DNA from: Chelonoidis abingdonii
Lineage: Eukaryota; Chordata; Testudines; Testudinidae
Assembly: GCF_003597395.2 (NCBI RefSeq)
Contig: NC_133771.1
Coordinates: forward strand, 48,708,834 to 48,772,833
Direction of reading: 5' to 3'
DNA: 64,000 bases
Each line of letters starts with the position of its first letter. The stretch's first letter is position 1. Shown here in pieces: positions 10,600 to 22,807 of this stretch. Position numbers and translations under genes: made by a program. Below the pieces are notes generated by a model that worked only from the letters and a program-made list of their open reading frames with translations, had not been told where the DNA came from and made no database searches.

Positions 10600-11320
10600 A
10601 CAGCTGCCATGGTCCCAGATGAGAAGTCTGTGTTTTTAGGCTTGGGTTGGACCACTGCCTTCTCAACAGGGTCCCACAGTGCCCTACCTGAATATTTTGA
10701 TGGGAACAGCCGGAAGTTCAGAGGGTTTCTGAAACAATGCCATCTCCTTTTCCTGCTCTGGCCTCAAGTGTATGCCACCAATGAGTCTGCTAGCCAGAGA
10801 AGCGCTGGATTGTGCCTCCTCCCTGCTGGAGCAGAACAGCCCCATGTTAACCAACTGGAATGTCTTCCTGCAAGTGTTTTCCACCATTTTTGATGACTCC
10901 AGCTGCCTTGTATGCTGCCCAGTTCTGGCAACTCTCGGGCAACATTGAGTGGAATGAAGTGGCCCAACTGCACCAATTTAGGCGTGGACTTAGTGAGGAG
11001 GTAAAGTGTGAGCCCAGACTGAGACTTCAGTCAGCTTGGATGATTTTAATAACCCCCTCCACATATCAAGAACTGGCTGTGTGAGAGAAAGGAAGAGATG
11101 AGAGGCATGATGCTACTGCCTTGCTCACACCCCTGGCTGAAAACCCCAGAGTCCAACCATGAACCAATGCAGGTTGATCTGAGCTGCCAACACTTGATCC
11201 TGGGAAAAGAAGAATGGCAACGGCACCATAATTTATGCTTTTACTGTGACACACTAGGGTATGCCCTTGCCTCTCACCCATTACAGACATTGACCACCAA
11301 GGAATTGGGAAACAAGTGAC
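10600..11320 (+). pseudogene. Sushi/PEG10-like Gypsy gag remnant
   Basis: Segments in different frames resemble the capsid of Sushi-class Ty3/Gypsy elements, the source of mammalian PEG10 and RTL genes. They include PEYFDGNSRKFRGFLKQC (about 10685-10740), a VFSTIFDD block near 10875, EWNEVAQLHQFRRGLSEEVK near 10948-11007, and a zinc-knuckle region near 11240. The knuckle reads CFYCDTLGYALASHP, so its histidine and last cysteine are replaced and it should not bind zinc. At least two frame changes and a deletion separate the blocks. Gag packages element RNA; this copy cannot make a working protein. Confidence 0.7.
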
Positions 11321-11439
11321 CCCAGGCCATATAGTGGGGGCCAGCCTGGGGGCACTATGCTCCAGAACTACCCCTTAGCCCTCAAAGACAACCCAATCCA
11401 GGACATGTGGGTCCTCTCCACACTTCCAAGAACAAATAC

Positions 11440-11640
11440 AGTTACGTACATAGATGGGGCCACGCCTATTCCCCCTCAGTGGGCCCTGATCAACTCTGGA
11501 GCTGCCAACTATTTTGTAGACACTAAAGTTGCTTGAGAACAACAAATACCCCTCTGTTTAAAGCCTATATCAGTTCTTGTAGAGATGATAATGGGTCACA
11601 CCTTTGCTCAAGATCAGTGGTGCAGGAAACAGTATTCTAC
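11440..11640 (+). pseudogene. Aspartic protease remnant of the Sushi-like element
   Basis: The frame reads ALINSGAANYFVD followed by a stop and then PLCLKPISVLVE, matching the retropepsin start region of Sushi elements where the catalytic triplet is D-S-G. Here the aspartate codon has become asparagine. No reverse transcriptase or integrase is visible between here and the 3' LTR, so most of pol is deleted. Confidence 0.55.
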
Positions 11641-12129
11641 CTAGAGGCTATACTTTAGTGTCATTGAGAAGAGCTGCAATTCAGTGATTCATTCTCCACG
11701 CTTCCCCACCAATTCTTGGAATCATCTTGCTGCAGCAGCATGACCCTTGCATCTTCTGGTGAGAGAAAAGAATCAGCTTGCCCTCTGAATACTGCCAAAA
11801 GGTCTGGCTGCATGCAGCCAGCCTCTCCGGTCCTGGACTCCTGCAGCTGATCAGAAGCAACAGCACCTGTGGGGGAACCCCAGAAGGCAGCAGCTACCCA
11901 GAAGAAGTTGTTCCCATGCATGATTCTCGATCTCCCTGACAAATATTGGGATTATGCAGATGTTCTTTAAAAGAAAAACTCAGAAGCGCTACCTCCACAT
12001 CGGGACTACAGCTGCCCCATAGAGCACTTCTGGGAATGTGCTGCCCCTGTCGCAGTAAAAAGGTTTAATTGAGACCATCTACACGCAGTGCCAACCCAGA
12101 AGAAAAGGCCCCCCTGAAGTTGGGGTTAA
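11641..12129. other. Remainder of the Sushi-like interior, unassigned
   Basis: This sequence lies between the protease remnant and the 3' LTR. I could not match it to pol domains in any frame. It may be highly decayed internal sequence or a later insertion. Confidence 0.4.
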
Positions 12130-12718
12130 TGTAAGGATTCAGGGGCCTATAACCCAGGCTTCAAAGCCTAGGACAAATGACATTCCCACACTGCCACCAG
12201 GAGGGCATGCAGAGCTACATTCAAGGAGCACTGTGGAGATTAGCTGCCACAAGAAGTACCATCCAATGGGTCCAGAGTGACAGCACTCTGATTGTCCAAA
12301 AGCATCATTTAACACTGGACGTTGGCCCAGGAAGTCATCTGGGCAACCACACAAACCTCTGGCCTGCTATGACTCCGACTGCACCTTGCTTTTTGATTTC
12401 CAGTCTCTGACCCCAGTCTGACTCTGAACTCCTGCCTGCTCATTCCAGCCTGGTATCTGTCTCTGATCTCCTGCCTCTGATCACAGCCTGCCTCTGACCC
12501 AGATGCCTGCCTCCCAATTCTGAGTACTACCACTGATCTCCAAAACTGGCCTGACTCCAATCCTAATTCTTGTTTATCAATCCTGGCTCTAGTGATTACC
12601 CCGATCCCTGCACACCAACTGCCAGCTCGTGGCCATCTTTGACTTGTGGACACTCGTCCAGCTCTGACCATTAGGCCAGACCGCCTCCAGTCCAGTCCCT
12701 TACAGCTAAGTTCTAACA
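12130..12718 (+). repeat. 3' LTR of Sushi-like Gypsy relic
   Basis: This 589-bp segment begins tgtaaggattc and ends ctaaca, with the TG...CA ends expected of an LTR. It aligns with 9942-10427. Much of it is a degenerate tandem of ctgactctgacc- and ctcctgcctct-type units. No target duplication was visible. Confidence 0.62.
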
Positions 12719-13770
12719 TTGCTGAAAGATTCACTCATAATAGCAAAGGGAAATGTGCTTGAGGATTTGTTTTTGTTGGAAATTGTGAAGCAATCTGCTA
12801 AATTAAGCAGCACATTCTTGCATATTGAATAATTTTGTTACTTTTGTTTTGAGAAACACTCACTGGCTCACGTCTTATTAATTCTCTGGTCTGCCCAGGC
12901 ACATTTGGCCAGGAAAGGCAAAGATTTTAACATATCAGTGTTTTTTAGATATGGTAATTACTGCATTAGTGCTCAGTGTATCATATCTGTAATGTATTAT
13001 CATGAATTGGCAGGTGGTGTACTACACCAGAGTAAATTAAAAAAGAAGAGTTGATTAGGTAAGAGAAAGTTGTTTGCCTTTTAAACTTCTGAAGTCTTAC
13101 CAGGCTTTATGAGCAATATTAAGAATTTGCACTTTCTTGAGACAAGGAAGAGTAAATGATAGTCAACGGAAAATGAGTTGTTTGTTTTTGATAAATTAGA
13201 CCTTCATTAAAATAAGTGACATTATTAGACATAGTGAAGAAGGAACTTCACTGAAAATAGACATCTTTGCAAAGAATGGTATGCTTTTGAGAAAGTATCT
13301 TTGTGAAAAAAAAAATCTTGTTAAAATAAGTAGCATGGTTAGTCTGAGAGAAAAGGGGAGGATATAATTGAAAACACATTTCCTGAGGAATGATATCTGA
13401 AAACAGTGACTCAGCTTTTAAAAACAAACTGCAAATTATATTCCCATACAGTTAACAAAGCAAGTGATTCCTCTGATTCCTAACACATGTCATCATAACA
13501 AAAAAGAAAAATATGGCTTGCTTTCTCAACTTACCAAGGTTAAAATTCAGTATTTCACCGATCAAGGAACAAGGAGACACTCAATGAAATTGGAAGGCAA
13601 AATAAAATTAAAACTGATTAAAACCATTTTTTACATAATCTGAAGAAGCTGTTGCCAAAAGATATAATGGAAACCAAGAGCTCAATATGATTCTGAAAAG
13701 AGGACTAGCCATTTATAGGAATGAGAACATCCACAGTTACATTATAAAGGATAACAAAAACAAAAAAAAG
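12719..13770. other. No gene recognised; AT-rich
   Basis: No open frame with domain character and no repeat I recognise. Confidence 0.5.
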
Positions 13771-13957
13771 GAATATAAATCCTCATGCTTCAGGGCATGA
13801 GCCAATAACTGTTAGGATTAGAAAAAACTAGGGTTATTTCCCTATTCTCCACTATCAGTTTCCTTACCCAAAACATCTGGTACTGAACATTGTCAGAGAC
13901 AGGATACTGAATTAGATGGGCCATGGATCTGATGCAGTATGGCAATTCCTGTTTTTA
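13771..13957 (+). repeat. CR1 3' tail fragment
   Basis: The blocks atcctcatgcttcagggcat, gagacaggatactgaatt and cagtatggcaattcctg occur in the order of a CR1 3' UTR terminus. It is 5'-truncated, like most CR1 copies. Confidence 0.75.
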
Positions 13958-16235
13958 TATGATATTAGGTCTGTGGGTGAAAAAGTTTCCTAGCAGTTAT
14001 CCTAGATCTAAACAATGGAGTAAATACTTACAAAATACAGCATTAGCATTTTTATCATTTGTATACATTCTGGGTCTGATTCAATATGGCAATTTGCATG
14101 GTACGTACCTAAGAATCAACAGCTTATTGAGAAAGGAAGATATGCTCCATCCCTATAGGTCCTATATTTAGGTCATATAAATGCTGCCATAAACTTTTCA
14201 CTTGAGAACATTATCCAAAGCATAGGTTCTGAAGGATGACTTGGCCCCATTGTTGTTAGATATCTCGCCATACCTAAATCCTGCCATCTAATGCATTGCA
14301 AAAAGATATTGATGTATATTATAGGTGAAAGAATGCTAAGCATATGATTATTCTGAATGAAAGTTCTTCAGTATGGAATTCACGCTGCAGAGTGTCACCT
14401 AGAAATAACAGGAGAATATGAGGCATAATGACAGAAGGTAATAAAGTTGATGGATTTGTGTCTGTGCTGAAATCAAAGCATTCTGCCAAAACAGCTGCCC
14501 AGCAGCAACTACAGGAGTATCGGACGAATTAAAATAATGACTTCAGATTTCAATCTCTTGCCAGAACTCTTCCTCCTATACCTCAGCATTTGGCTTCACC
14601 ATCATGCAGCAGCAGGAGTGGAAAGGGAGAAATTACTCAAAGAACCAAAGCGTGTGTAACTGGTCATGATAAATGGCATGGACCCAGCATGGATGCCTTA
14701 ACTATTAACACTATGTTATTACACATTTAACTGTAATTTATTATCCATGTAGTTTATAATTCACAGGGTGTAAATATATCCTCTTCCCATCATTATACAG
14801 TCTATCAGCCCTACATTGTTGCCAACCATTCTAGATGCCATTAAAATTTAAGCCTATTTCAATTTCTGCCCTGGCACACACCACAGTATATTAAGAACCA
14901 GTAGGTGTACCAATATATAAAAGAACAGGTACAAAGCCCACCTCTCTTGTGCACATAGGGTGAAGAAACGCCCCCCCCCCCCACAGCCATCCTTACTCCC
15001 CTCACTCTGCAGAGGGCTAATACAGAGGTTCCTCAGTGCCAGACCTTAAACCTGGGAGTCTCTCAGAAACAAGGAAAAATTCTTATGATCCAAATGATTC
15101 AGAAATACCTACCCATGGTATCAGTGAAACCATCTGTCTACCTTAGGGTTTCATATGGCAGCATAGGACCAAGTGCTTTCCACATAAAATTGATAGCAAT
15201 AGCAAATTCTCTAGTGGACTTCTTTATGGAGTCGCTGGGTCTTCCCCCTTCTCAGGGAACACACAGCTTGGGGCAAGTTTTTATTTTATCCGTTTACTTT
15301 TTTGGTTTCAGTTGATTTGTTTCAAGGTAATTTGGGGGGTGAGGAGAAGAAGAGGTATCACTATAGTAAGTGTCACTCTTATGGTGGAAAGGCCTTTTCA
15401 AAGAGGAATATACTCAATGGAGAAGAAGAGGTTAATTTTAGAAAAAGGAACCTATTTTGTCAAGTCTTACCCAGATTATCTGTTTTTAACAAAGATACCA
15501 GTCTTGGTTCCATTGGAATATGATCCTGTAGCTTTCCATATGTCCTTGTTAATCTAAGTGCCTTGTATGTACTTTTACAGCTGGATTCATGAGGCGAAGC
15601 TGTGAAATGTAATTTCTAGCAAGATAAATAGATTATGGCTAGTTTTCATATTTATATTTCTAGACCTTAAGCAATAAGATGTTGCCTGTGGGGATGTATT
15701 AAACCAACACATGACTAATCCGCTTCTTGAAACTAGAGTAAAGGAGGGGCCGTGTATCCATGTCAGGTCCCCAAGGCCTTTTTCCTCATTATTCTTGCAG
15801 ACAAAATAGTATCATTTTAAAATCAGAGCAATAATAGAGAAGAAAGCTTGGAGGTTAACGTGATGAACTGCTTAACAAATTTAATAAAAAGAAACAAGGC
15901 TGCAAGACAAAGTGAATTAAAGGGAATGTTGTTAGTGTCATTTTTCATATTTGACAGATGTGCTGTGAAAGGAGATACAAGAACCTTTCCTGCCGAGATA
16001 TAAACTTTTCAAACCTTGGTCAATGCGTCCCAGACTGTTGAAATAGGTGAGAGATAAACCCTCTTCTACATAAAAACATATTTAAAGGCATACTAATATT
16101 TTGCAACAGACATCACTTATTACACCTCCATTAATCTGAATGCTAAATTAGATTAAAGAATCTCTCATCACACAAGATAGGTATTTTATTTTTTGAAAAA
16201 CATTACATTATATTTTCTCAGCAACTGTGTACATA
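13958..16235. other. No gene recognised
   Basis: A poly-C tract lies at 14973-14984. Two overlapping short frames at 15302-15557 show no family character, and I treat them as chance. Confidence 0.5.
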
Positions 16236-16843
16236 TGTGATAGGGTACTCAGAGATCCAGGCAGCCGGATGGCTAGCACACCTTGCCCTCTGTCAGGGTG
16301 ACAGAGATGCCTGTTCCTGACCCTAACCAGGAATCTTCAGCTCTCCACCAGTAACTTGGCCCTTACAGGCGCTTGGCAGGGGGGACCTGGGCCCTCCATC
16401 TCCACCAAGTCCCAGCGCAAGGCTCTGGAGGAAGCAACACTGGCAGGGTTCTTCCTGAAGTGAGTTTAAGTCCACTTCCTACATGTACATCCTTTCATTT
16501 TGGGACATGACCCCTATAGTCCAAACAGCAATCCCTTTACAAGAGAGTTCAAAGGAGCAGGTCCCTGCTATTCTGCTAGTTCTCCAAGGGCATAGTGGTT
16601 GGAGAAGGCACTGTCCATGGGCCATACTCTGGGGTCCTCTCTCAGGCTCTGCCTCCTGTCTGGCTTATCATTCTTCTCTCCTGAAGCCTGTCCATCACCC
16701 TTTGCCTGAGCTGCTGAGCTCCTTCTAACCCACTCCTCCAGGTCAGAGCATGCTCAGTAGACCCAGAGGGGCGGAGCTACCTGGTCCCAGTAGTGCCTTT
16801 TAAGACTTTTGGGTTCAGTGTGGGGTTTATATACCCCATCACA
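16236..16843. mobile_element. Solo LTR-like element
   Basis: The element begins tgtgatagggta and ends taccccatcaca, forming a 12-base imperfect terminal inverted repeat with TG...CA ends, and is 608 bp long. It is flanked by acata (16231-16235) and acaaa (16844-16848), a 5-bp duplication with one mismatch, as retroviral or Gypsy integration would leave. On the minus strand tatataaac near 16826-16834 could be a TATA box, suggesting minus orientation. There is no internal coding region, so it is a solo LTR. The family is not identified. Confidence 0.62.
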
Positions 16844-17465
16844 ACAAATATATGTAGATATGTAAATTATCTTGTATACAGCATGTATTTTTCATGTGAA
16901 AAATACCAGGAAATTTACACATTATGTAATTTGACTTATGATTTATTCACTAACTTATAACTAATTTTAATTTTATTTTAGACATTTTGTTTTGGTAAAA
17001 GCCTCCTTGTGTACAAAATCTCTATGGAGTCAGTTGAGCATTTCACAGAATTGCCTGGCAACTTTGACACATTGCAGCACATTTGGCAGTCTTTGTTCAA
17101 AAGAGACTCAGGATTAGGCTAACGGCAGTGTTGCGAATCAGGAATAGAGTGCATTGGGAATGCAGTGCAGGGATGATTGCTTAGCACCTGCCTGCAATAT
17201 ACTTAGTTTTACTCAAGGCACTGCCAATTATGCCAAATTGGGTCTTGCTGTTTTACTGTAGAGCACAAACAAGTAGGCTGAGACCTGCAAACTCATTTAG
17301 CATATGATCAACATAAAATTTGAACCCAGGTCTGAGGAGGTGAAAATCTAGCAGAGTGTATGTTTAATATCAGTTTAATAAAATGCAGCTGTATGACTGT
17401 TCAGCTTATGGACTCAGTTCTGAGAGTGCTCAGCAGTCTCAGCTCAGGGTTCAACATCTCTACCT
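16844..17465. other. No gene or repeat recognised
   Basis: AT-rich unassigned sequence between the solo LTR and a hAT MITE. Confidence 0.5.
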
Positions 17466-17598
17466 GAGGATCTTTGTTTTCAACCTGTTGTCCATGGATC
17501 CCTGGGTCCACAGACTATGTCTAAGATTTCTAAAGGGGTCCGCACCTCCATTTAAAATTTTTAGGGGTCCACAAATGAAAAAAGGTTGAAAGCCACTG
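17466..17598. mobile_element. Short hAT MITE
   Basis: The left end gttttcaacctg (about 17475) and right end aaggttgaaagccactg (17582-17598) are inverted complements of the widespread cagtggttttcaacct terminus. The interior ggggtccgcacctcc and ggggtccacaaatg are also typical. The target duplication is not clear. Confidence 0.6.
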
Positions 17599-18171
17599 TT
17601 CTAATGTGAATTTTAAAAATTATTTAAATAACTCAGCCTGTTCCTAGAAAGACAAAATTCCAGTTTATTCCAATGGGAGTTTTAGCTGCACAGGAGCTGA
17701 AAGATCTGGTCAGTTATGTATAAACTGTGTATTTTAAATCAGACAAAGGTGTTTCTTATTCACTTATGTGAAAATGTGCATTAGACAGTGGGTTTCTCAT
17801 AAAGATGTTTTCCAAAAGAGAAAATACTTTTGTAAACATGGGACAGGGATTCCTGATAGACTTGAAAACTTGTCTAATTCCCAGTCAATTTCTCAACTTG
17901 TGAATGAATTAGTCCAACTGAAGAAAATATTCTTTCTGTGTCTGTAAATTATTATTCATGCTTAATCTGGGTAGGATTGGTTACTATACAATGTCAAGGG
18001 ACTCCCTGGACCACATTGCAAACCAGAGAAGGCTTTCAAAATTCAATACATCTTAATAGATGTCATATCAGAATAACAGTGGCTCAGGTAGACAATGCAA
18101 ATTAGAAAAAGTTCTGACAAAGGAGCTGCTGTGCATCTGTTGTAACCACTTCATTAAATCTGAAAAGGAAT
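17599..18171. other. No gene or repeat recognised
   Basis: Unassigned AT-rich sequence. Confidence 0.5.
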
Positions 18172-18240
18172 GTGGTCTTGTGGTTAACGTAAGGGACTGA
18201 GAAGCAGGGTTCTAAGCTCAACCCCATGCTTTGGTATAAT
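18172..18240 (+). repeat. MIR-like (CORE-SINE) tRNA head relic
   Basis: The segment tgtggtcttgtggttaacg followed by gggactgagaagcagggtt and tctaagctc resembles the A-box to B-box part of MIR/CORE-SINE elements. It is too degenerate to be a tRNA gene. Confidence 0.45.
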
Positions 18241-20285
18241 ACATAACCCTGTACTTTTTACTATGAAATGTAGACTAGGAAAGGGAATTCACATAGTCCT
18301 CCCTTCCCCTTATTTGTCCTGATCATTTTCTCCATTCTGGTGTGCATTTCTATAAAACATCTTTTTTGTTTCAGAATGAAGCATAGAATCTACGGTCCTT
18401 AATGAATGGAACCAATACGACTTTACTATGCAAATAATTTGTGTATGAATTTGGCCTTTAGACTATGGTAACTGTAGTACCCTAGCTGAAACAGTAGATT
18501 ATTCCAGAAATGGGATCCTATTTCAGTAGTCAAACCCACAGGGTAGTCAGTCAGTTAAACAGCTGTATTGGAAACCACAGTTTGATGCAGTCAAGAGTAC
18601 TAGAAATCTGTTATCTTGCAGCATGGTGAGTTCAGTAGTTCCAGTCTGAGGGGGCACTTCTTTCCACAGCAGTGATGTAAAATAGCTTCCCCCTCTGTTG
18701 CCCCATGCACTCCAGCTGATGAAAAAATGTTAAATATAGAGGCTTGGAAAAATTCACCCTTCTGAATCTAAGGATCAGTCTTAACTTTTTTTTAATTTTA
18801 TTTTATTAACACGAGTTATTTTTACTGCTGTATATCCTCAGCTTGAGTCTCCCCTTGCACCAGTGGAAATCAATTCATTGGACTCAGATTCGTCAAAGGG
18901 AGAAGAGAACCAGGCCTCCCAATGAGAACTGAACTACTGTACATAAGCCATAACTTTAAAAGCCCACATTTTAATTACAGCATGTGCAGCCGCAGCCAGT
19001 TCAGCAATCTGCACTATTTAAACATTGCAAAATGACTGGAAATATCTTCTGCCAAAAGTGCATGAAACACCTCTTAAACAGACATGGGAGCAGTATGCTA
19101 CAAAGGACAGGGAATTCAACTCCCCTTTAAAACAGTTATTCCACTTTAAATACTAGCTGATGTGAAAGCCAAAAACAGTCAAAGGAACTGGAACACCACA
19201 GCTTGGACTTCCTCACACTGTGTGATGGAGAAAAGGCTATGTTGTAAAAGTCACAAACGGAGCTCCTATTAACCTTTGCCCAGACTTCTTAACTCTGAAG
19301 AGCATAGTGTTTCATGGCTGTAGATAACTATAATCATGCTTCAAGCAGAGATATTCCAGATTCAGGATACCTGCTGACGTTACTACACACAAGTAGCAGA
19401 AAAATATCTTAAAAGGTAATGTTCTTCTACCTGATAATTAACCACAACAAATAGGTCAGGAATTACATTTCTTTCCTGATAGCCACTTTAGGACACATCC
19501 TAATAGTTACGTTCAGCATTGTTGTATCACTGATGTTTTGGATCCACACTTTGTGACTTGGTCTAATCTCTAATTGTTACATGTCTTAATGTGTTTATTG
19601 AAAATAACTGGAAATCTCTCTATCATGAACTTCTCAAGTGTAACTTTTTAATTTAACATTTAAAGGGAGATGATATCAGATGGCTGGAAAGAGCAGGCTA
19701 AAGCAATCTAATTACAGTCATTTGCATATGCAATCTAATGGGTTTACAATGTTTCAGACCTCAGTGTTGTTGACCTCTGAGAAAGTAAACTGTTGGGAAA
19801 TTACTGTCTTGACACATTCCTAAGAGTCTATTCTGGTTAAGAGTCACTTCTTGTGTACAGCAATACTGCATGTTGTGCTGAAAATGAGTTACTTGGATGA
19901 GCAAGCATAGGCCAGACATATGGCAATCTGTCAACAAATCAGGAAGAAAGAAAAAAGGAATGCAGGACAGTTCCCATTTCAAGTACCCTCAACATAAAAA
20001 TAAAAGAACATTCTTCTTCAAGCATTGGTAACTTTATTCAGTGGGTGCTCTTCTGTCTTGGTTTTGTAAAAAAATAAATAAATACAGGAGGCTTGAAGGT
20101 GGAAAGTGATCTGGAGCTTGGCAGGGTAGAGACTCTTTGCTGAAACTGGAAAGCACTTCTGTTTTTTCAGAGCTCATCCTGGAAGGAAAAGTAATTGCAG
20201 GTTCCTTCCTCTCTCCTCCCACTCCCCAATTTCCTTCCTTCTCTGCCCTCTTTTCCAACTGTTTTTCAACAAACAGCATAAATTC
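18241..20285. other. No gene recognised
   Basis: About 2 kb of AT-rich DNA with only short chance frames. Confidence 0.5.
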
Positions 20286-20998
20286 ATAGATTCCAAGGCC
20301 AGAAGGAATCTTTGTGATCATCTATATAACACAAGTTGTAGACATTCCCCAAAATAATTCCTAAAGCCTATCTTTAAAAAAAAAAACAGACAATCTTGTT
20401 TTAAAGATTGTCAGTGATGGAGAATCCACCACGACCCTTGGTAATTTGTTTCAATGGTTAATTAATTACTCTCACAGCTGAAAATGTATGCCTCATTTCC
20501 AGTCTGTGGGCTTGGCAACACTTGCAGATGTAGAGCACTGGGAGTTAAATCAACCTTTGGAGACCACAGCAGAGAAAACACTGCTGTGTGATTACACTGT
20601 CAGCTGCAAGTGCACTGGCGTGGCCACATTAGCAGCTCTTGCAACACCACAAAGATCAGTGCTATCTCAGTGTGCAAGTGGCTGCAGTGTGCTTTTCAAA
20701 TATGGGGGTGGAGTGTGACAGGGAGTGTGTTGTGTGTATATGGGGGGAGAGATACTGTGTTTTGGGGAGCAGAGAGTGTGTCAGCATTCCCAGGATAGCA
20801 TCCCTCATCCTGCAAATATAGCCTACATTCTTTGTTCTTAGGTGTATACATGTACATTTAGCCATATTAAAATACATATTGTTTGACTGGTTTACCAAGT
20901 GATTCAGATCACTCTGAATCAGTAACATGTCCTCTTCATCATGTACCACTCCCTCAATTTTTGTGTCACCTGCAATAATGATTTTATGTTTTCTTCCA
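20286..20998 (-). mobile_element. CR1 3' UTR copy, interrupted
   Basis: The two flanks, 20286-20506 (tagattccaaggccagaag ... tggagaatccaccacgac) and about 20815-20998 (tacatttagccatattaaaa ... gattttatgttttcttcc), belong to one antisense CR1 3' region in the right order and orientation. The middle is replaced by a nested DNA transposon at about 20507-20800. The 5' side of the copy ends where another hAT-like element begins at 20999. Confidence 0.75.
20507..20800. mobile_element. DNA transposon (MITE-like) nested in CR1
   Basis: The start, gggcttggcaacacttgcag, resembles the gggcttgtctacact terminus of reptilian MITEs. The interior blocks agctgcaagtgcactggc and tggccacattagcagc suggest a dispersed family. 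It sits between two halves of a CR1 copy, so it inserted later. The right terminus is not clear. Confidence 0.5.
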
Positions 20999-21260
20999 GG
21001 CATAGGCACCAACTCCATGGGTGCTCATGGGATGGAGCACCCACGGGGAAAAATGGTGGGTGCTGAACACCCACCAGCATCCCCCCTACCAACTTCCCCC
21101 GTGCCCTCTCAGTGCCTCCCTCTCCCTCCCCATGCCACCCACCCTCCATAATCATCTGTTTCACGGTATGCAGGGAGGCTCGAAGCGAGGACACAGCATG
21201 CTCAGGGGAGGGCAGCGGAACTGGGTGAGAAGAGGTGGGGTAGGGGTGAGACCTTCTTAT
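20999..21260. mobile_element. Non-autonomous hAT-like element, partial
   Basis: The left end cataggcaccaact is followed by a short inverted repeat (gggtgctcatgg / atggagcaccc). The GC-rich interior is typical of a common turtle non-autonomous family whose right end would mirror the start. No matching right terminus is visible, so the copy is truncated. Confidence 0.5.
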
Positions 21261-21416
21261 ATTATGTTCTTATGGTAGATCAGCTAGCTTTCCAGCCTCT
21301 TTGCATCACCTGATTAGTGCAAAGCAGAGAGAATGGGGGGTTAGGGATCTGGTTCAATATTTCAGCCTGAAACAAACTCATATTGTGATCAACTAAAATG
21401 AACAGTTCAATAAATC

Positions 21417-22313
21417 TGTCATAAGCATAATTCCCAAATCTGGACCTTAGCGTCCAGAAATCTGGGTGCCTGCATGAAACCCTCTAAGCTTAATTACCAG
21501 CTTAGATCTGATATCGCTGCCACCATCCAAAAATTCCAGTGTTTTCTCACTCTGGTCTCCCAAACCTTCCCTGGGGGGACGCCAAGAAACCCAAATCCCT
21601 TGATTTTTAAAACAAGGAGAATACCCATTCCCCCTCCTTTACCCTTCACCCAGGCTTCCTTTCTGGCTAACAGAGTTACTGATGCAACCTATTTTACATC
21701 ACAATGACACAAGAAGCATGTCTCTCTTCTCTTCCACGAAGAGCAACCAAATAGGCAGGAACAGAAAAGATTCTATTCTCTCTTCCCCCTCCCACAAATT
21801 CCTGGTGCTGCAGGATTTCACCTTCCGTAGATCTAACACAAAGGAATTTCCTCCCTTCGTTCCTTAGCCTACCCAGAGAGAAAAAAACTCACAAGTCTTA
21901 AAAAGAAAACTTTATATAGAAAAAGAAAGAAAAAAGACATAACTGATCTCTGCATTCAAGTTGGACCAATACAGGGTCAATTACTTTAAAGAAAATATGA
22001 ATAAACAGCCTTATTCAAAAAGATATCCAATTAAAAACATTCCAGCAAACTACATACATGTAATACAAAAAAAACCCAACAACGCCTATTATTTTTCTAC
22101 CTTGTGTACTTATAACTTGGAAACTGAGATTAGAAGCGTGAAGATAGAAAAGATCCCCTCTCATAGCTGAGAGCCAGACAAAGCCACAGACCCAAACATT
22201 CCCTCTACTTGAAAAATCTAGTTCTGATTGGTCCTCTGGTCAGGTGTTTGGTTCTCTTTGTTAACCCTTTACAGGTAAAAGAAACATTAACCCTTAGCTA
22301 TCTGTTTATGACA
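21417..22313 (-). mobile_element. Solo LTR, family shared with 53017-53837
   Basis: On the minus strand the sequence starts tgtcataaacagatagc (right edge 22313) and ends gcttatgaca (left edge 21417). It matches the plus-strand copy at 53017 along its first 200 bases and its last 150. A TATA-like tatataaag lies at 21910-21918 on the minus strand, about 400 bp in, as in a U3 promoter. No gag, pol or env lies next to it, so it is a solo LTR left by recombination. A target duplication is not evident. Confidence 0.72.
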
Positions 22314-22729
22314 AGCCCCAGCTCACATAATTCAGTTACCGGCTTGCAAAGCTCTATATGGAGAAGGCACAAAAAATAAAGAGCACACAACAAAAAGTAA
22401 ACATTTTGCTCATTTTCTTTAGCAGCTTCTTAGCAAAGGAAAACACTGGTAACTTCCTTTCTATGTAAGTAGAGTTAGCTGGAGATGTTTCCCATGTGCA
22501 GGAGAAATGCCTCAGCTTTGCTTTAGCATTTACTTGGCACTTAGGACTTACTTATTATTTCATATACTAGGATCTAATGACAGTTAACACAAAGTTATGA
22601 TGCTGAAATGATGTAGCATTCTAACAGATATAAACTGTACTTCTTGTTAAACTTTAATTTGCTGCCAAGCTTACAGCCTTCAGTTTTCCCAACAAGCCTC
22701 TCCTTGAGCTACATGGTGGATATGGTACT
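22314..22729. other. No gene or repeat recognised
   Basis: Unassigned AT-rich sequence between a solo LTR and the hAT cluster. Confidence 0.5.
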
Positions 22730-22807
22730 CCACTGGCTGCATCAGCTCTTAGCGGATTACCCTGATGGACTGTGTGCAGCTCACAGGCTGCAGGTTGCCC
22801 ATCATTG
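22730..22807 (-). mobile_element. Right end of an older hAT element
   Basis: The segment agcggattaccctgatgg ... gctgcaggttgcccatcattg is the mirrored terminus of a reptilian hAT family that begins cagtggtgggcaacctgc. It is directly followed by gtctagat, its presumed target duplication. The rest of the element is missing or unrecognisable upstream. Confidence 0.55.

Noticed and set aside
15302..15557. Overlapping small frames in a 2.3-kb unannotated stretch
   Set aside because: No family resemblance, two frames open at once, and AT-rich context; chance is likely.
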